Shown piece by piece: positions 1 through 5,790 of a stretch of DNA of 15,106 nucleotides. The notes under the pieces are model-generated. The model was not told the DNA's origin and made no database searches. It saw nothing but the letters and a program-made list of their open reading frames with translations. The stretch's first letter is position 1, and each line of letters opens with the position of its first letter. The stretch spans positions 1 to 15,106 of the forward strand of contig DROB01000313.1 of NCBI GenBank assembly GCA_011321985.1, read 5' to 3'. The stretch is from Gammaproteobacteria bacterium (GTDB taxonomy: Bacteria; Pseudomonadota; Gammaproteobacteria; SZUA-229). Position numbers and translations under genes: made by a program.

Positions 1-461
1 CTGAACGATGCCATTTCAAGATCATCGATGACCCACATAAGATCACCCTGTATAATCGTGACATCCTGCTGATGCATGGTGACACCCTGTGTACCGATGA
101 TGTCGAGTATCAGAAATTTCGCCAGATGGTAAGAGACCCGTTATGGCAGCGACAACTACTAAGTAAATCACTAGAAGAACGCTACCAGATCGCGAAGAAT
201 ATTCGAGAGAACAGCAAACGGCTGAGCATCGAGAAAGAAGAAGACATCATGGATGTCAATCAGGATGAGACCGACCGTGTTTTTATCAAAAACCATATCG
301 ACCTGATCATACACGGGCACACACACCGGCCTATGATCCATCAGAAGAAAGTGAATGGCCGTGATACCACGCGTGTGGTCCTGGGCGACTGGCATGAGAC
401 CGGGAGTTACCTGCGGATAAATGGTGGTAGCGATGAGCTTGAGCTGAAGACGTATCGGTAG
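1..461 (+). CDS. lpxH: UDP-2,3-diacylglucosamine diphosphatase LpxH (3' part only)
   Basis: LpxH hydrolyses UDP-2,3-diacylglucosamine to lipid X and UMP in the cytoplasm, at the inner membrane face, an early step of lipid A synthesis. The gene runs in from the left edge with its first complete codon at base 3, so the N-terminal part, including the first metal-binding motifs of the calcineurin-like phosphoesterase fold, is missing. The visible part has the family signatures in order: HGDTLCTDD, then IMDVNQ, then HGHTHRP with metal-binding histidines, then VVLGDWHETGS near the C terminus. The ATG at 72 lies inside the HGDTLC motif and is not the true start, since coding continues upstream in frame. 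The gene converges on the minus-strand gene at 714, with a REP-like cluster between them. Identification is firm; only the truncation limits it. Confidence 0.95.
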   Translation, partial: ERCHFKIIDDPHKITLYNRDILLMHGDTLCTDDVEYQKFRQMVRDPLWQRQLLSKSLEERYQIAKNIRENSKRLSIEKEEDIMDVNQDETDRVFIKNHIDLIIHGHTHRPMIHQKKVNGRDTTRVVLGDWHETGSYLRINGGSDELELKTYR

Positions 462-493
462 AGTCTGGTGCGCTTTACTGTAGCTGTATAGTT

Positions 494-676
494 CCTCTGC
501 AGGTGATCGCGGTTTGCAAACCGCTCCTACGGGGTGGTGTATTTATTCTGCGGGTGATCGTGATTTGCAAACCGGTTCAGTGTATTTATTCTGCGGGCAA
601 TCGTGATTTGCAAACTGGCCAACGTATCTGGAGCGGAATCTATTCCGCGATGCCAGACCCGGCAGGTTTAGCCGGG
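494..676. repeat. Cluster of REP-like palindromic repeats between convergent genes
   Basis: This 252-base gap holds no credible gene but is full of inverted repeats. Unit 1 (506-530) reads on the minus strand as GTAGGAGCGG, then a short spacer, then CCGCGAT. Unit 4 (630-651) is the same type on the plus strand (GGAGCGGAAT...ATTCCGCGAT). Units 2 (556-576) and 3 (599-618) are degenerate, each with ATCGTGATTTGCAAAC, and lie in a direct repeat with a 43-base period (537-579 and 580-622, both starting GTGTATTTATTCTGCGGG). A further hairpin, CCCGGC/GCCGGG with a 7-base loop, is at 658-676. Units 1 and 4 in opposite orientation resemble a REPIN-like arrangement. The cluster may end or stabilise the two converging transcripts, which is inference. 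A clear copy of the same unit occurs at 10596-10620. Confidence 0.8.
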
Positions 677-713
677 ATGGGCTGTATTTATATAACGTGC
701 TCTATCGTTAAAC

Positions 714-1454
714 CTACTCTAACAGGATTTTTGGTTTATCGCCGATGGAAAATTTCCGGTATTTTTCGGGGATTTTGAATTTAGCTGAATCGACTGACAC
801 TTTTTCATACCCTGTTAGAATCCTGGATCGTTCATTGCTGTGCCATTCCTGCAAAGGCAGGCCTTTTGCGTAATACCGGCCCGAATTATAAATCTGATCC
901 ACATAAAAACAGGCTGTCTGTCTGTCCGAGATCTTGTTATCGACCATTTTTACCTGTTGACCGGAAACGACTCTCTGGTAGTTCTGTAAAATAGAACGTA
1001 CATCAGGCAATATATTCTCTATCAGTTGAATCTCGGAGCATGTCTCTTCATCCGTTTTTCCCTGTTTAACAAAAACACGGTAATTATAAACTTTTTCACC
1101 AGAGACCGTCGGAGCATCGGATAACTGCAAGAATTCAATGACAGGCTTAACCGGTACATCCTCATCAGAAAAGGGGGTTTCTTTTATGACGAGTACGGAT
1201 TTATCATAATGGCTAACACTGGATATCGTTTTATATTTATCGTCATAGATGATATAACCACTGCTCCCACCTTCCTCATCATCGACCCTTATGTAACGAT
1301 CTGAAACCAGCATGGTTACTTCATATTCTTCTGTGCCCGGTTCTCTTTCGATGTATGAAAGCTTATAGACTTCCTGTTTTTCCATCGGGGTTTCTGCATT
1401 GACAGAAAATGACAGAGACCCTGACACGATAAGTAAAATTAAATTTTTAATCAT
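714..1454 (-). CDS. Exported protein of unknown function with signal peptide
   Basis: A 246-residue protein that I do not recognise. The N terminus is a typical Sec signal peptide: a lysine at position 3, a hydrophobic stretch at about 4-15, and probable cleavage after VNA at residue 20. The mature protein is therefore probably periplasmic; there is no lipobox and no second membrane segment. It is rich in charged and aromatic residues and predicted beta-type stretches (for example YIIYDDKYKTISSV at 67-80). Its only two mature cysteines, at about 139 and 182, could form a disulfide. The general pattern recalls small outer-membrane or periplasmic DUF proteins, but I cannot name a family. The ATG has no evident Shine-Dalgarno sequence. 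A weak promoter-like pair, TTGATT and TAAAAT spaced 18 bases, lies just upstream (1470-1499), with its -35 box inside a repeat end. The gene is 60 bases downstream of the DUF455 gene. Confidence 0.75.
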   Translation of the reverse strand: MIKNLILLIVSGSLSFSVNAETPMEKQEVYKLSYIEREPGTEEYEVTMLVSDRYIRVDDEEGGSSGYIIYDDKYKTISSVSHYDKSVLVIKETPFSDEDVPVKPVIEFLQLSDAPTVSGEKVYNYRVFVKQGKTDEETCSEIQLIENILPDVRSILQNYQRVVSGQQVKMVDNKISDRQTACFYVDQIYNSGRYYAKGLPLQEWHSNERSRILTGYEKVSVDSAKFKIPEKYRKFSIGDKPKILLE

Positions 1455-1487
1455 AATATTTTTTGTAGAATTTTATTCTGCCAGAAC

Positions 1488-1519
1488 AGGTGCAATCAAT
1501 TAATAGAGGCGCCCTTAAA
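1488..1519 (-). repeat. Single end of the TTTAAGGGC inverted-repeat family
   Basis: Read on the minus strand, this segment begins TTTTAAGGGCGCCTCTATT and continues to ATTGATTGCACC. It matches the terminal repeats of the elements at 3612-3899 and 13052-13169, which have TTAAGGGCAYCTCTAT followed by TGATTG and CACC. No second end is seen nearby, so it is either a solo remnant or an independent motif. The TAA stop codon of the DUF455 gene (1515-1517) lies within the TTTAAGGG end. Confidence 0.7.
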
Positions 1520-2324
1520 AGCGATCAAGGAGACCCTGCATCTCTTCTTTGCTAAACCCGGCTTCCATTCTCGCTTCTGTCTCAAAAGGCCCGAATCTGG
1601 CTCCCTGCATATACTTTTCGATCAACTCAAGGAAAGTCTTCCGGGAATCCAGTTTGCGTTCTTTACATAAGGTCTTATACCAATATGACCCGATCCTTAC
1701 ATGACCTATCTCTTCATCAAAGATTTTTTGCAATATCCCAATGAGTGGTGTGTCACCCGTTGGCTGTAATTTTTCTATCATACCCGGTGTCACGTCCAGT
1801 CCTCTGGCTTCCAGGACACGCGGAACCAGTGCCATCCGTGTCAAAACATCAAAATCAGTTTTAACCGCCATCTCCCATAATCCGTTATGTGCAGGAAAAT
1901 CACCATAAGCGGCATCGTGTTGTTCCAGATAATCAGACAACATCGTAAAGTGCTGCGCCTCTTCTGCCGCAATCTTACACCAGTCAGTATAATACTGTTC
2001 CGGCATCATCTGGAATCGGTAGACTGCATCCAGAGCCAGGTTGATCGCATTAAACTCGATATGTGCGATAGCATGGACCAGCGTTAACCTTCCTTTCAAA
2101 CTGGAAAAATTACGCCTCGGTACATCTCTGGGATCGACCAGCTCAGGTTTCAACGGTCGCCCCGGTACCGGCAACTGGCTTACCTCCGGCAACTGGCTCC
2201 ATGTTAAAGTGCCAGCCAACCATTGCTCCTGCAGCAATAAAGTCGCCTGTACCTTTTGGCCAGGGTCATCAAGCAATAAACAATCAAGGGCCTGATCAAA
2301 TAAATTCATACTATCGGTCTTCAT
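1515..2324 (-). CDS. DUF455 family ferritin-like protein
   Basis: A 269-residue protein matching the DUF455 ferritin-like family, four-helix-bundle proteins with a presumed di-iron site; the substrate is not established and some relatives resemble tRNA hydroxylase MiaE. Candidate metal ligands are spaced as in ferritin-like proteins: E90 with H88 (HIE), E121 and H125 (EEAQH), E172 (EAR) and E204 with H208 (EEIGH). No signal peptide is seen, so it is probably cytoplasmic. I place the start at the ATG whose last base is 2324; the frame could open one codon earlier at a TTG, but an AAGG four bases before the ATG fits the ATG. The TAA stop lies in a dispersed repeat end. A terminator from the upstream comEA-like gene separates it from that gene, so it probably has its own promoter, which I could not identify. 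Confidence 0.88.
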   Translation of the reverse strand: MKTDSMNLFDQALDCLLLDDPGQKVQATLLLQEQWLAGTLTWSQLPEVSQLPVPGRPLKPELVDPRDVPRRNFSSLKGRLTLVHAIAHIEFNAINLALDAVYRFQMMPEQYYTDWCKIAAEEAQHFTMLSDYLEQHDAAYGDFPAHNGLWEMAVKTDFDVLTRMALVPRVLEARGLDVTPGMIEKLQPTGDTPLIGILQKIFDEEIGHVRIGSYWYKTLCKERKLDSRKTFLELIEKYMQGARFGPFETEARMEAGFSKEEMQGLLDRF

Positions 2325-2343
2325 CAAGCCTTATTTTACCAAT

Positions 2344-2372
2344 AAAAAAGGCCTGAAAATCAGGCCTTTTTT
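2344..2372 (-). terminator. Rho-independent terminator downstream of the comEA-like gene
   Basis: A perfect stem (AGGCCTG / CAGGCCT, extended by A-T pairs) with a five-base loop is flanked by A6 on one side and T6 on the other, giving a U tract in either direction. It lies 30 bases past the comEA-like stop codon and just upstream of the DUF455 gene. It should end the minus-strand comEA-like transcript and could act on both strands. Confidence 0.9.
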
Positions 2373-2401
2373 AACTATTTAGCGGGTTTAGCCGAAAAAT
2401 A

Positions 2402-2659
2402 TTATAGCGAAATATTCGCTTTGTTCTTCTCCAGTGTTTTACTACCGATGCCATCGACATTTTCCAGATCCTGGATAGATTTAAACTTGCCGTGACTGCT
2501 CCGGTACTTCACTATTGCCTCTGCCTTGCTGACCCCTATTCCTATCATGGCAGAAGCAATCTGCTCAGCACTGGCATCATTGATATTAATTTTCCCGGCA
2601 AAAGCGACTGATGAAAACATCAGGATTGCGGCTAAGAAAAGTGTATGAAGTAATTTCAT
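2402..2659 (-). CDS. ComEA-type helix-hairpin-helix exported DNA-binding protein
   Basis: An 85-residue protein with a signal peptide (lysine at position 2, hydrophobic core at about 6-19, cleavage probably after AFA at 21) followed by a single ComEA-type domain. The mature part opens with KININDASAEQI and carries two helix-hairpin-helix turns, GIGVSKAEAIV and VDGIGSKTLEKN, which bind the DNA backbone without sequence preference. In naturally competent gram-negative bacteria such small ComEA proteins sit in the periplasm and pull in incoming DNA; that role here is inferred, and no other competence gene is in the window. The start is well supported: GGGAGGAT lies at proper distance before the ATG (complement of 2664-2671). 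A strong terminator follows, so it is probably monocistronic. It is shorter than Bacillus ComEA because it lacks the membrane anchor and extra domain. Confidence 0.92.
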   Translation of the reverse strand: MKLLHTLFLAAILMFSSVAFAGKININDASAEQIASAMIGIGVSKAEAIVKYRSSHGKFKSIQDLENVDGIGSKTLEKNKANISL

Positions 2660-2823
2660 GATTATCCTCCCTGGATATTTTTGATTGGAGCGGAGAGGAT
2701 ATCTGGTTTTATTTACCGAAACTATCAGCCATTATCGCTACAAACTGTAAGTAGATTCTTACAAGGAAATAGATTTTATATAATCTAAGTATGCTCTGAT
2801 TAATTCATCCGTGGTCCATTATC

Positions 2824-2849
2824 CTGAAGCCGACATCTGAAGCCGACAA
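2824..2849. repeat. Two tandem copies of a 13-base unit
   Basis: CTGAAGCCGACAT at 2824-2836 is followed directly by CTGAAGCCGACAA at 2837-2849, just past the pyrF stop codon. On the minus strand an imperfect GTGA...TCAC hairpin followed by TTTT (about 2851-2873) sits between the stop and this repeat and may be a weak pyrF terminator. The rest of the 2660-2868 gap is AT-rich, with a short dyad (AGATT/AATCT) near 2771-2786, and probably holds the comEA-like promoter, which I could not pin down. Confidence 0.6.
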
Positions 2850-2868
2850 AAGTGAAGTCTTCTTAAGA

Positions 2869-3570
2869 TCACGTATTTAACGTGGCAACGATGCTCTGCA
2901 GAACCTTACACGGGTCATTTGCCTGAGTGATCGGACGACCTATCACCAGATAGGATGCACCGTCCTGCATGGCTCTCTCCGGGGTGACCACTCGACACTG
3001 ATCATCTTTACCGGCATCAGCCGGTCGGATACCCGGTGTTACCAGTAAAAAATCATCACCCATACTCTGCCGTAATATCTGTGCTTCCTGCGCCGAACAG
3101 ACCACACCATCAAGCCCGGCATCTTGCGTCATCGTCGCTAGCCGTGAGACCATGTCCTGTGGTGTTGATTTGACACCCAGAGCATCAAGTTCACTCTGAC
3201 CACTGCTGGTCAACCAGGTGACGGCGATTAATAAGGGTGTTTTGCCATTATTTGTGGACAATGCCTGTTTGGCTGCGGACATCATCTTCTCTCCACCCAG
3301 AGCATGCACGTTTAACATCCACACCCCGAGGTCTGCCGCAGCAGCACATGCCCTGGCAACCGTATTGGGGATATCATGGTATTTTAGATCCAGGAACACA
3401 TCAAAATTTTTATCGACCAGTTGTCTCACCAGTGCGGGGCCACACCGGGTAAAGAGTTCTTTGCCAACTTTTAACCGGCACAACGACGGCTCCAGTTGCT
3501 CGACCAGCTGCATGGTCTCTTTTTCTGAGGGAAAATCCAGTGCGACGATGACGGGGGATGAACTTTTCAT
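2869..3570 (-). CDS. pyrF: Orotidine 5'-phosphate decarboxylase
   Basis: PyrF converts OMP to UMP, the last step of de novo pyrimidine synthesis, in the cytoplasm. The 233-residue protein has the usual length for the bacterial short form. It opens with the beta-strand VIVALDFPS (about 7-15) and carries KVGKELF (34-40). The catalytic signature DLKYHDIPNT is at 61-70, with the Asp-Lys and downstream Asp of the active-site network. Near the C terminus come LVTPGIRP and YLVIGRPIT, the phosphate-binding loops. It follows lapB as in many gammaproteobacteria, but a 288-bp inverted-repeat element separates the two, so pyrF may no longer be expressed only by read-through. No good Shine-Dalgarno sequence is visible close to the ATG. 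Confidence 0.97.
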   Translation of the reverse strand: MKSSSPVIVALDFPSEKETMQLVEQLEPSLCRLKVGKELFTRCGPALVRQLVDKNFDVFLDLKYHDIPNTVARACAAAADLGVWMLNVHALGGEKMMSAAKQALSTNNGKTPLLIAVTWLTSSGQSELDALGVKSTPQDMVSRLATMTQDAGLDGVVCSAQEAQILRQSMGDDFLLVTPGIRPADAGKDDQCRVVTPERAMQDGASYLVIGRPITQANDPCKVLQSIVATLNT

Positions 3571-3611
3571 AGTTTATTTATAATTCTCAGCTCCATGTGG
3601 AGACCTGTAGA

Positions 3612-3899
3612 TTTAAGGGCATCTCTATTGATTGGCTGCACCCTCTAGCTTTAAACTCAGTCCAGAACCAAGATGTGCTTTCGAAGCCAGGCCCACAGTT
3701 ATAAGCATGGACCTGCCAGGAAAGTACCATGCAGGGTCTGGGCTGAGAACTTAAAGCTCCGTAGGGCGCGACCTGGAGCATACTTCTGCGGCGTTATGAG
3801 CCTTGAAAATGGAATAACCATTATACTGCGTCCCATGCCTTGCAGCTACACGCTTCATGCCTCGCAGAGGGTGTAATCAATCAATAAAAGTGCCCTTAA
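3612..3899. mobile_element. MITE-like element with 34-35-base terminal inverted repeats
   Basis: The left end (3612-3646, starting TTTAAGGGCATCTCTATTG and ending CACCCTCT) is the inverse of the right end (3866-3899, AGAGGGTGTAATC...GCCCTTAA). Inside is a second nested inverted repeat: AGCTTTAA-CTCAG-TCCAGA at 3647-3666 against 3737-3758. A further GCATGG/CCATGC pair lies at 3705-3732. The right arm (about 3834-3899) matches the element at 13052-13169 for some 65 bases, including GAAGCRTGTAGCTGCAAG. No transposase is encoded, so it would need to move in trans. TTAA is present at both ends and could be a target duplication or part of the repeat. Similarity may extend to 3909, since GGTGACCTTA there resembles GGTAACCTTA at 13159-13168. 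Mobility is inferred from structure and copy number only. The element fills most of the 368-base pyrF-lapB gap. Confidence 0.75.
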
Positions 3900-3938
3900 G
3901 GTGACCTTAGCTACTTACCCTTAGCCCGGGCATTCTGG

Positions 3939-5111
3939 TTATTGTTCCGACTCGATAACACTGGGTTTTACGCTACCCCAATGATTGCAGCTCGGGCACA
4001 ACCAGTAATGTGTATTGGTATTAAAACCGCATTTTTGACATCTATATCCCATGCTGTCTTTTTGCATAACAGAGATAGCTGCAATCAAGTCATCGAAAAC
4101 CTCATCCGCATCGATACCCCTTGCTTTATATGAGACAAGTTTCTGCAAACCCGCCAGACTGGGCTGATGTTTTATCTTGTCCGACAGGTAGTCGATAGCC
4201 GATTGCTTTCCTTCGGATCGCTCCAGTACGGAAGCGATCACATTCTGCAAAAAAAGATTCTCGTGCCGATCTTGCAGTGCCACCAGATACTCATATAACT
4301 TATCCTGTGATGATAAATTTTCATAACATCCAAGTAAAGAATCGATGACCAGAATCATCGACTCCGCATCCTGCTTTTCTATATCTTCATATATTTTTAT
4401 CGCTTTCCTGTCTTCGCCCGAATCTTTCATCTGATCTGCCAGCAGGATAGTCGCACGCACACAGGAAGCATCATAATGTAACGCTTTCCTGGCATGATTC
4501 TCCAACTGACTTATATCACCTTTTGTTCTGGATATATCGGCCAGCTCACAATAGTAGTGTGCGATCATCGGTCCGACCACAGCCTGATTTTCAGAAAACA
4601 GATCCACTGCGATATCGATCGCTTTGAACCAGTCTTTTTCCTGCTGGTAGATAAGTATCAGGTTATGTCGTGCTTCTTTCGATTTTTCATCCTGTATCAG
4701 CACTTCTTTGAACAGACCTTCAGCCCGGTCAAACCAGCCTGCACCCAGGTAGTCATAACCCAGTTCCAGTAATATCTTACTGCGATAGTGTTCGGGTAAT
4801 GACGGACGAGCGATCAGCCCCTGATGAATTTTGATGGCTTTATCCATCTCGCCATTCTTTCTATAGATCTTACCCAGAGTGAAGTGCGTATCGATGGTAT
4901 CCCAGTTAGATTCCACCAGTTTCACGAACACATCCAGCGCTTTTCCCTGCTCATCGTTAAGCAGATAGTTCAGACCTTTGAAGTATTCAGAGGACAGGGT
5001 CGACTGTTGCTTTTTATGTGATTGTTTCGTACGAAACAGTAGCCACAGAAAACCGATAGCCACAGGCACTACAGCTAGTGTCCAGGCTGGCATTTGTGAG
5101 AAATCAAACAC
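3939..5111 (-). CDS. lapB: Lipopolysaccharide assembly protein LapB (YciM)
   Basis: LapB is an inner-membrane-anchored cytoplasmic TPR protein that, with FtsH, controls degradation of LpxC and so the rate of lipid A synthesis. The 390-residue product matches the E. coli length (389). One N-terminal membrane segment (about 9-26) is followed by a basic stretch, then TPR-type helical repeats from about 45 to 330 (such as NYLLNDEQGKALDVFVKLVE and TLGKIYRKNGEMDKAIKIHQ). The C-terminal rubredoxin-like metal knuckle has its four cysteines in two CxxC pairs, at about 358/361 (CQKC) and 372/375 (CPSC). The frame opens with GTG; an ATG at codon 7 is the alternative, and neither has a clear Shine-Dalgarno sequence. 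It lies 98 bases after ihfB. The lapA gene that usually lies between them is missing. Confidence 0.95.
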   Translation of the reverse strand: MFDFSQMPAWTLAVVPVAIGFLWLLFRTKQSHKKQQSTLSSEYFKGLNYLLNDEQGKALDVFVKLVESNWDTIDTHFTLGKIYRKNGEMDKAIKIHQGLIARPSLPEHYRSKILLELGYDYLGAGWFDRAEGLFKEVLIQDEKSKEARHNLILIYQQEKDWFKAIDIAVDLFSENQAVVGPMIAHYYCELADISRTKGDISQLENHARKALHYDASCVRATILLADQMKDSGEDRKAIKIYEDIEKQDAESMILVIDSLLGCYENLSSQDKLYEYLVALQDRHENLFLQNVIASVLERSEGKQSAIDYLSDKIKHQPSLAGLQKLVSYKARGIDADEVFDDLIAAISVMQKDSMGYRCQKCGFNTNTHYWLCPSCNHWGSVKPSVIESEQ

Positions 5112-5128
5112 GTTACTGTATCAGACCC

Positions 5129-5144
5129 AACGTCGAAAGACGTT
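5129..5144 (-). other. Small perfect hairpin between ihfB and lapB
   Basis: AACGTC-GAAA-GACGTT forms a six-base stem with a four-base loop, 18 bases upstream of the lapB start. There is no T tract after it on the minus strand, so it is not a standard terminator; it could be an mRNA processing or translation-control hairpin. The rest of the 5112-5209 gap shows nothing recognisable, in particular no LapA coding remnant. Confidence 0.4.
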
Positions 5145-5209
5145 TGATGTATTTATGAAATGATGAAGTGAACTTTTATCGTCAGTGGCAGACAGGTAAT
5201 ACAGAAGGA

Positions 5210-5536
5210 TCAACCCGCTTCTTTGAGCATCGACTCATTTACCCGCTCGCGTAATTCTTTGCCAGGTTTGAAATGTGGTACATGCTTTCCAGGTAAGGCA
5301 ACAGACCCGCCTGTTTTTGGATTACGCCCTGAACGAGGTGGGCGATAGTGTAAAGAAAAACTGCCAAAACCGCGTATTTCGATTCGCTCCCCACCTGATA
5401 ATGAGTTACTCATCTGTTCCAGCATACTTTTAACCGCCAGCTCCACATCCTTGTAAGCGAGATGACTTTGTTTGCGCGCAATACGTTCAATCAGTTCTGA
5501 TTTCATCATCGCGTTTGTTTGCATTTCTTCAGCCAT
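5210..5536 (-). CDS. ihfB: Integration host factor subunit beta
   Basis: IHF-beta pairs with IHF-alpha to form a nucleoid protein that binds and sharply bends DNA. The family core begins at MKSELIERIA (residues 11-20) and continues with ERIEIRGFGSFSLHYRPPRSGRNPKTG (about 50-76). The latter is the beta-arm, with the intercalating proline region RNPKTG at 71-76; VPHFKPGKELRERVN ends the family fold. At 108 residues it is about ten longer than E. coli IHF-beta. The extra N-terminal MAEEMQTNAM is supported by AGAGGAAG nine bases before this ATG, while the ATGs at codons 10 and 11 have no comparable site. It lies between rpsA and lapB as is common. Upstream (5560-5583) are three copies of AATCAA, the first half of the IHF site, which might point to autoregulation, though none is followed by a full consensus. 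Confidence 0.95.
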   Translation of the reverse strand: MAEEMQTNAMMKSELIERIARKQSHLAYKDVELAVKSMLEQMSNSLSGGERIEIRGFGSFSLHYRPPRSGRNPKTGGSVALPGKHVPHFKPGKELRERVNESMLKEAG

Positions 5537-5790
5537 ACCAATAATCTTCCTCTGTTGTTAATCAACAATCAACTGACAATCAAATTTATTCTATATCGTC
5601 CATACTCGGGCGACGGCAGGGAGCATCGTACACATCAATACGCAAAATCCCCTGGCAATTGCCCGACCTTTCTCCTTAACCGCTTCGCTACTTACACTCA
5701 TGCAAGTTCCCGCATTTGCCCTGACAGGCCACATCCCTGTGGCAAGCATGTCGTTCAGGATGACAGTCGAGCGTGCGATGTCATCTAACC
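5537..5790. other. rpsA-ihfB intergenic region with dyads
   Basis: No gene is seen. A perfect hairpin GCCACA-TCCC-TGTGGC lies at 5728-5743. A GATGACA/TGTCATC pair lies at about 5759-5785, immediately after the rpsA stop. Both may mark the end or processing of the rpsA transcript, but neither has a T tract. TTGTT-AATC-AACAA (5555-5568) and three AATCAA motifs (5560-5565, 5567-5572, 5578-5583) sit just upstream of ihfB. An AT-rich stretch near 5580-5600 could contain an ihfB promoter (TATAGAAT on the minus strand) without a convincing -35 box. Confidence 0.45.

Noticed and set aside
537..622. 43-base periodic repeats as a possible CRISPR array
   Set aside because: Only two full periods, the whole unit is conserved rather than alternating repeat and spacer, and there are no cas genes.
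503..778. A 91-codon plus-strand open frame between lpxH and the exported-protein gene
   Set aside because: It runs through the REP-like units, overlaps the end of the minus-strand gene, and its translation is low-complexity repeat product without a ribosome site.
2402..2659. A competence locus around the ComEA-like gene
   Set aside because: No ComEC, pilus or DprA gene is in the window; single small ComEA proteins are common and widely scattered in gammaproteobacteria.
3587..3781. A 64-codon minus-strand frame upstream of pyrF
   Set aside because: It lies across the left end of the inverted-repeat element; its C-terminal residues are just the translated repeat end, so it is a by-product of the element.
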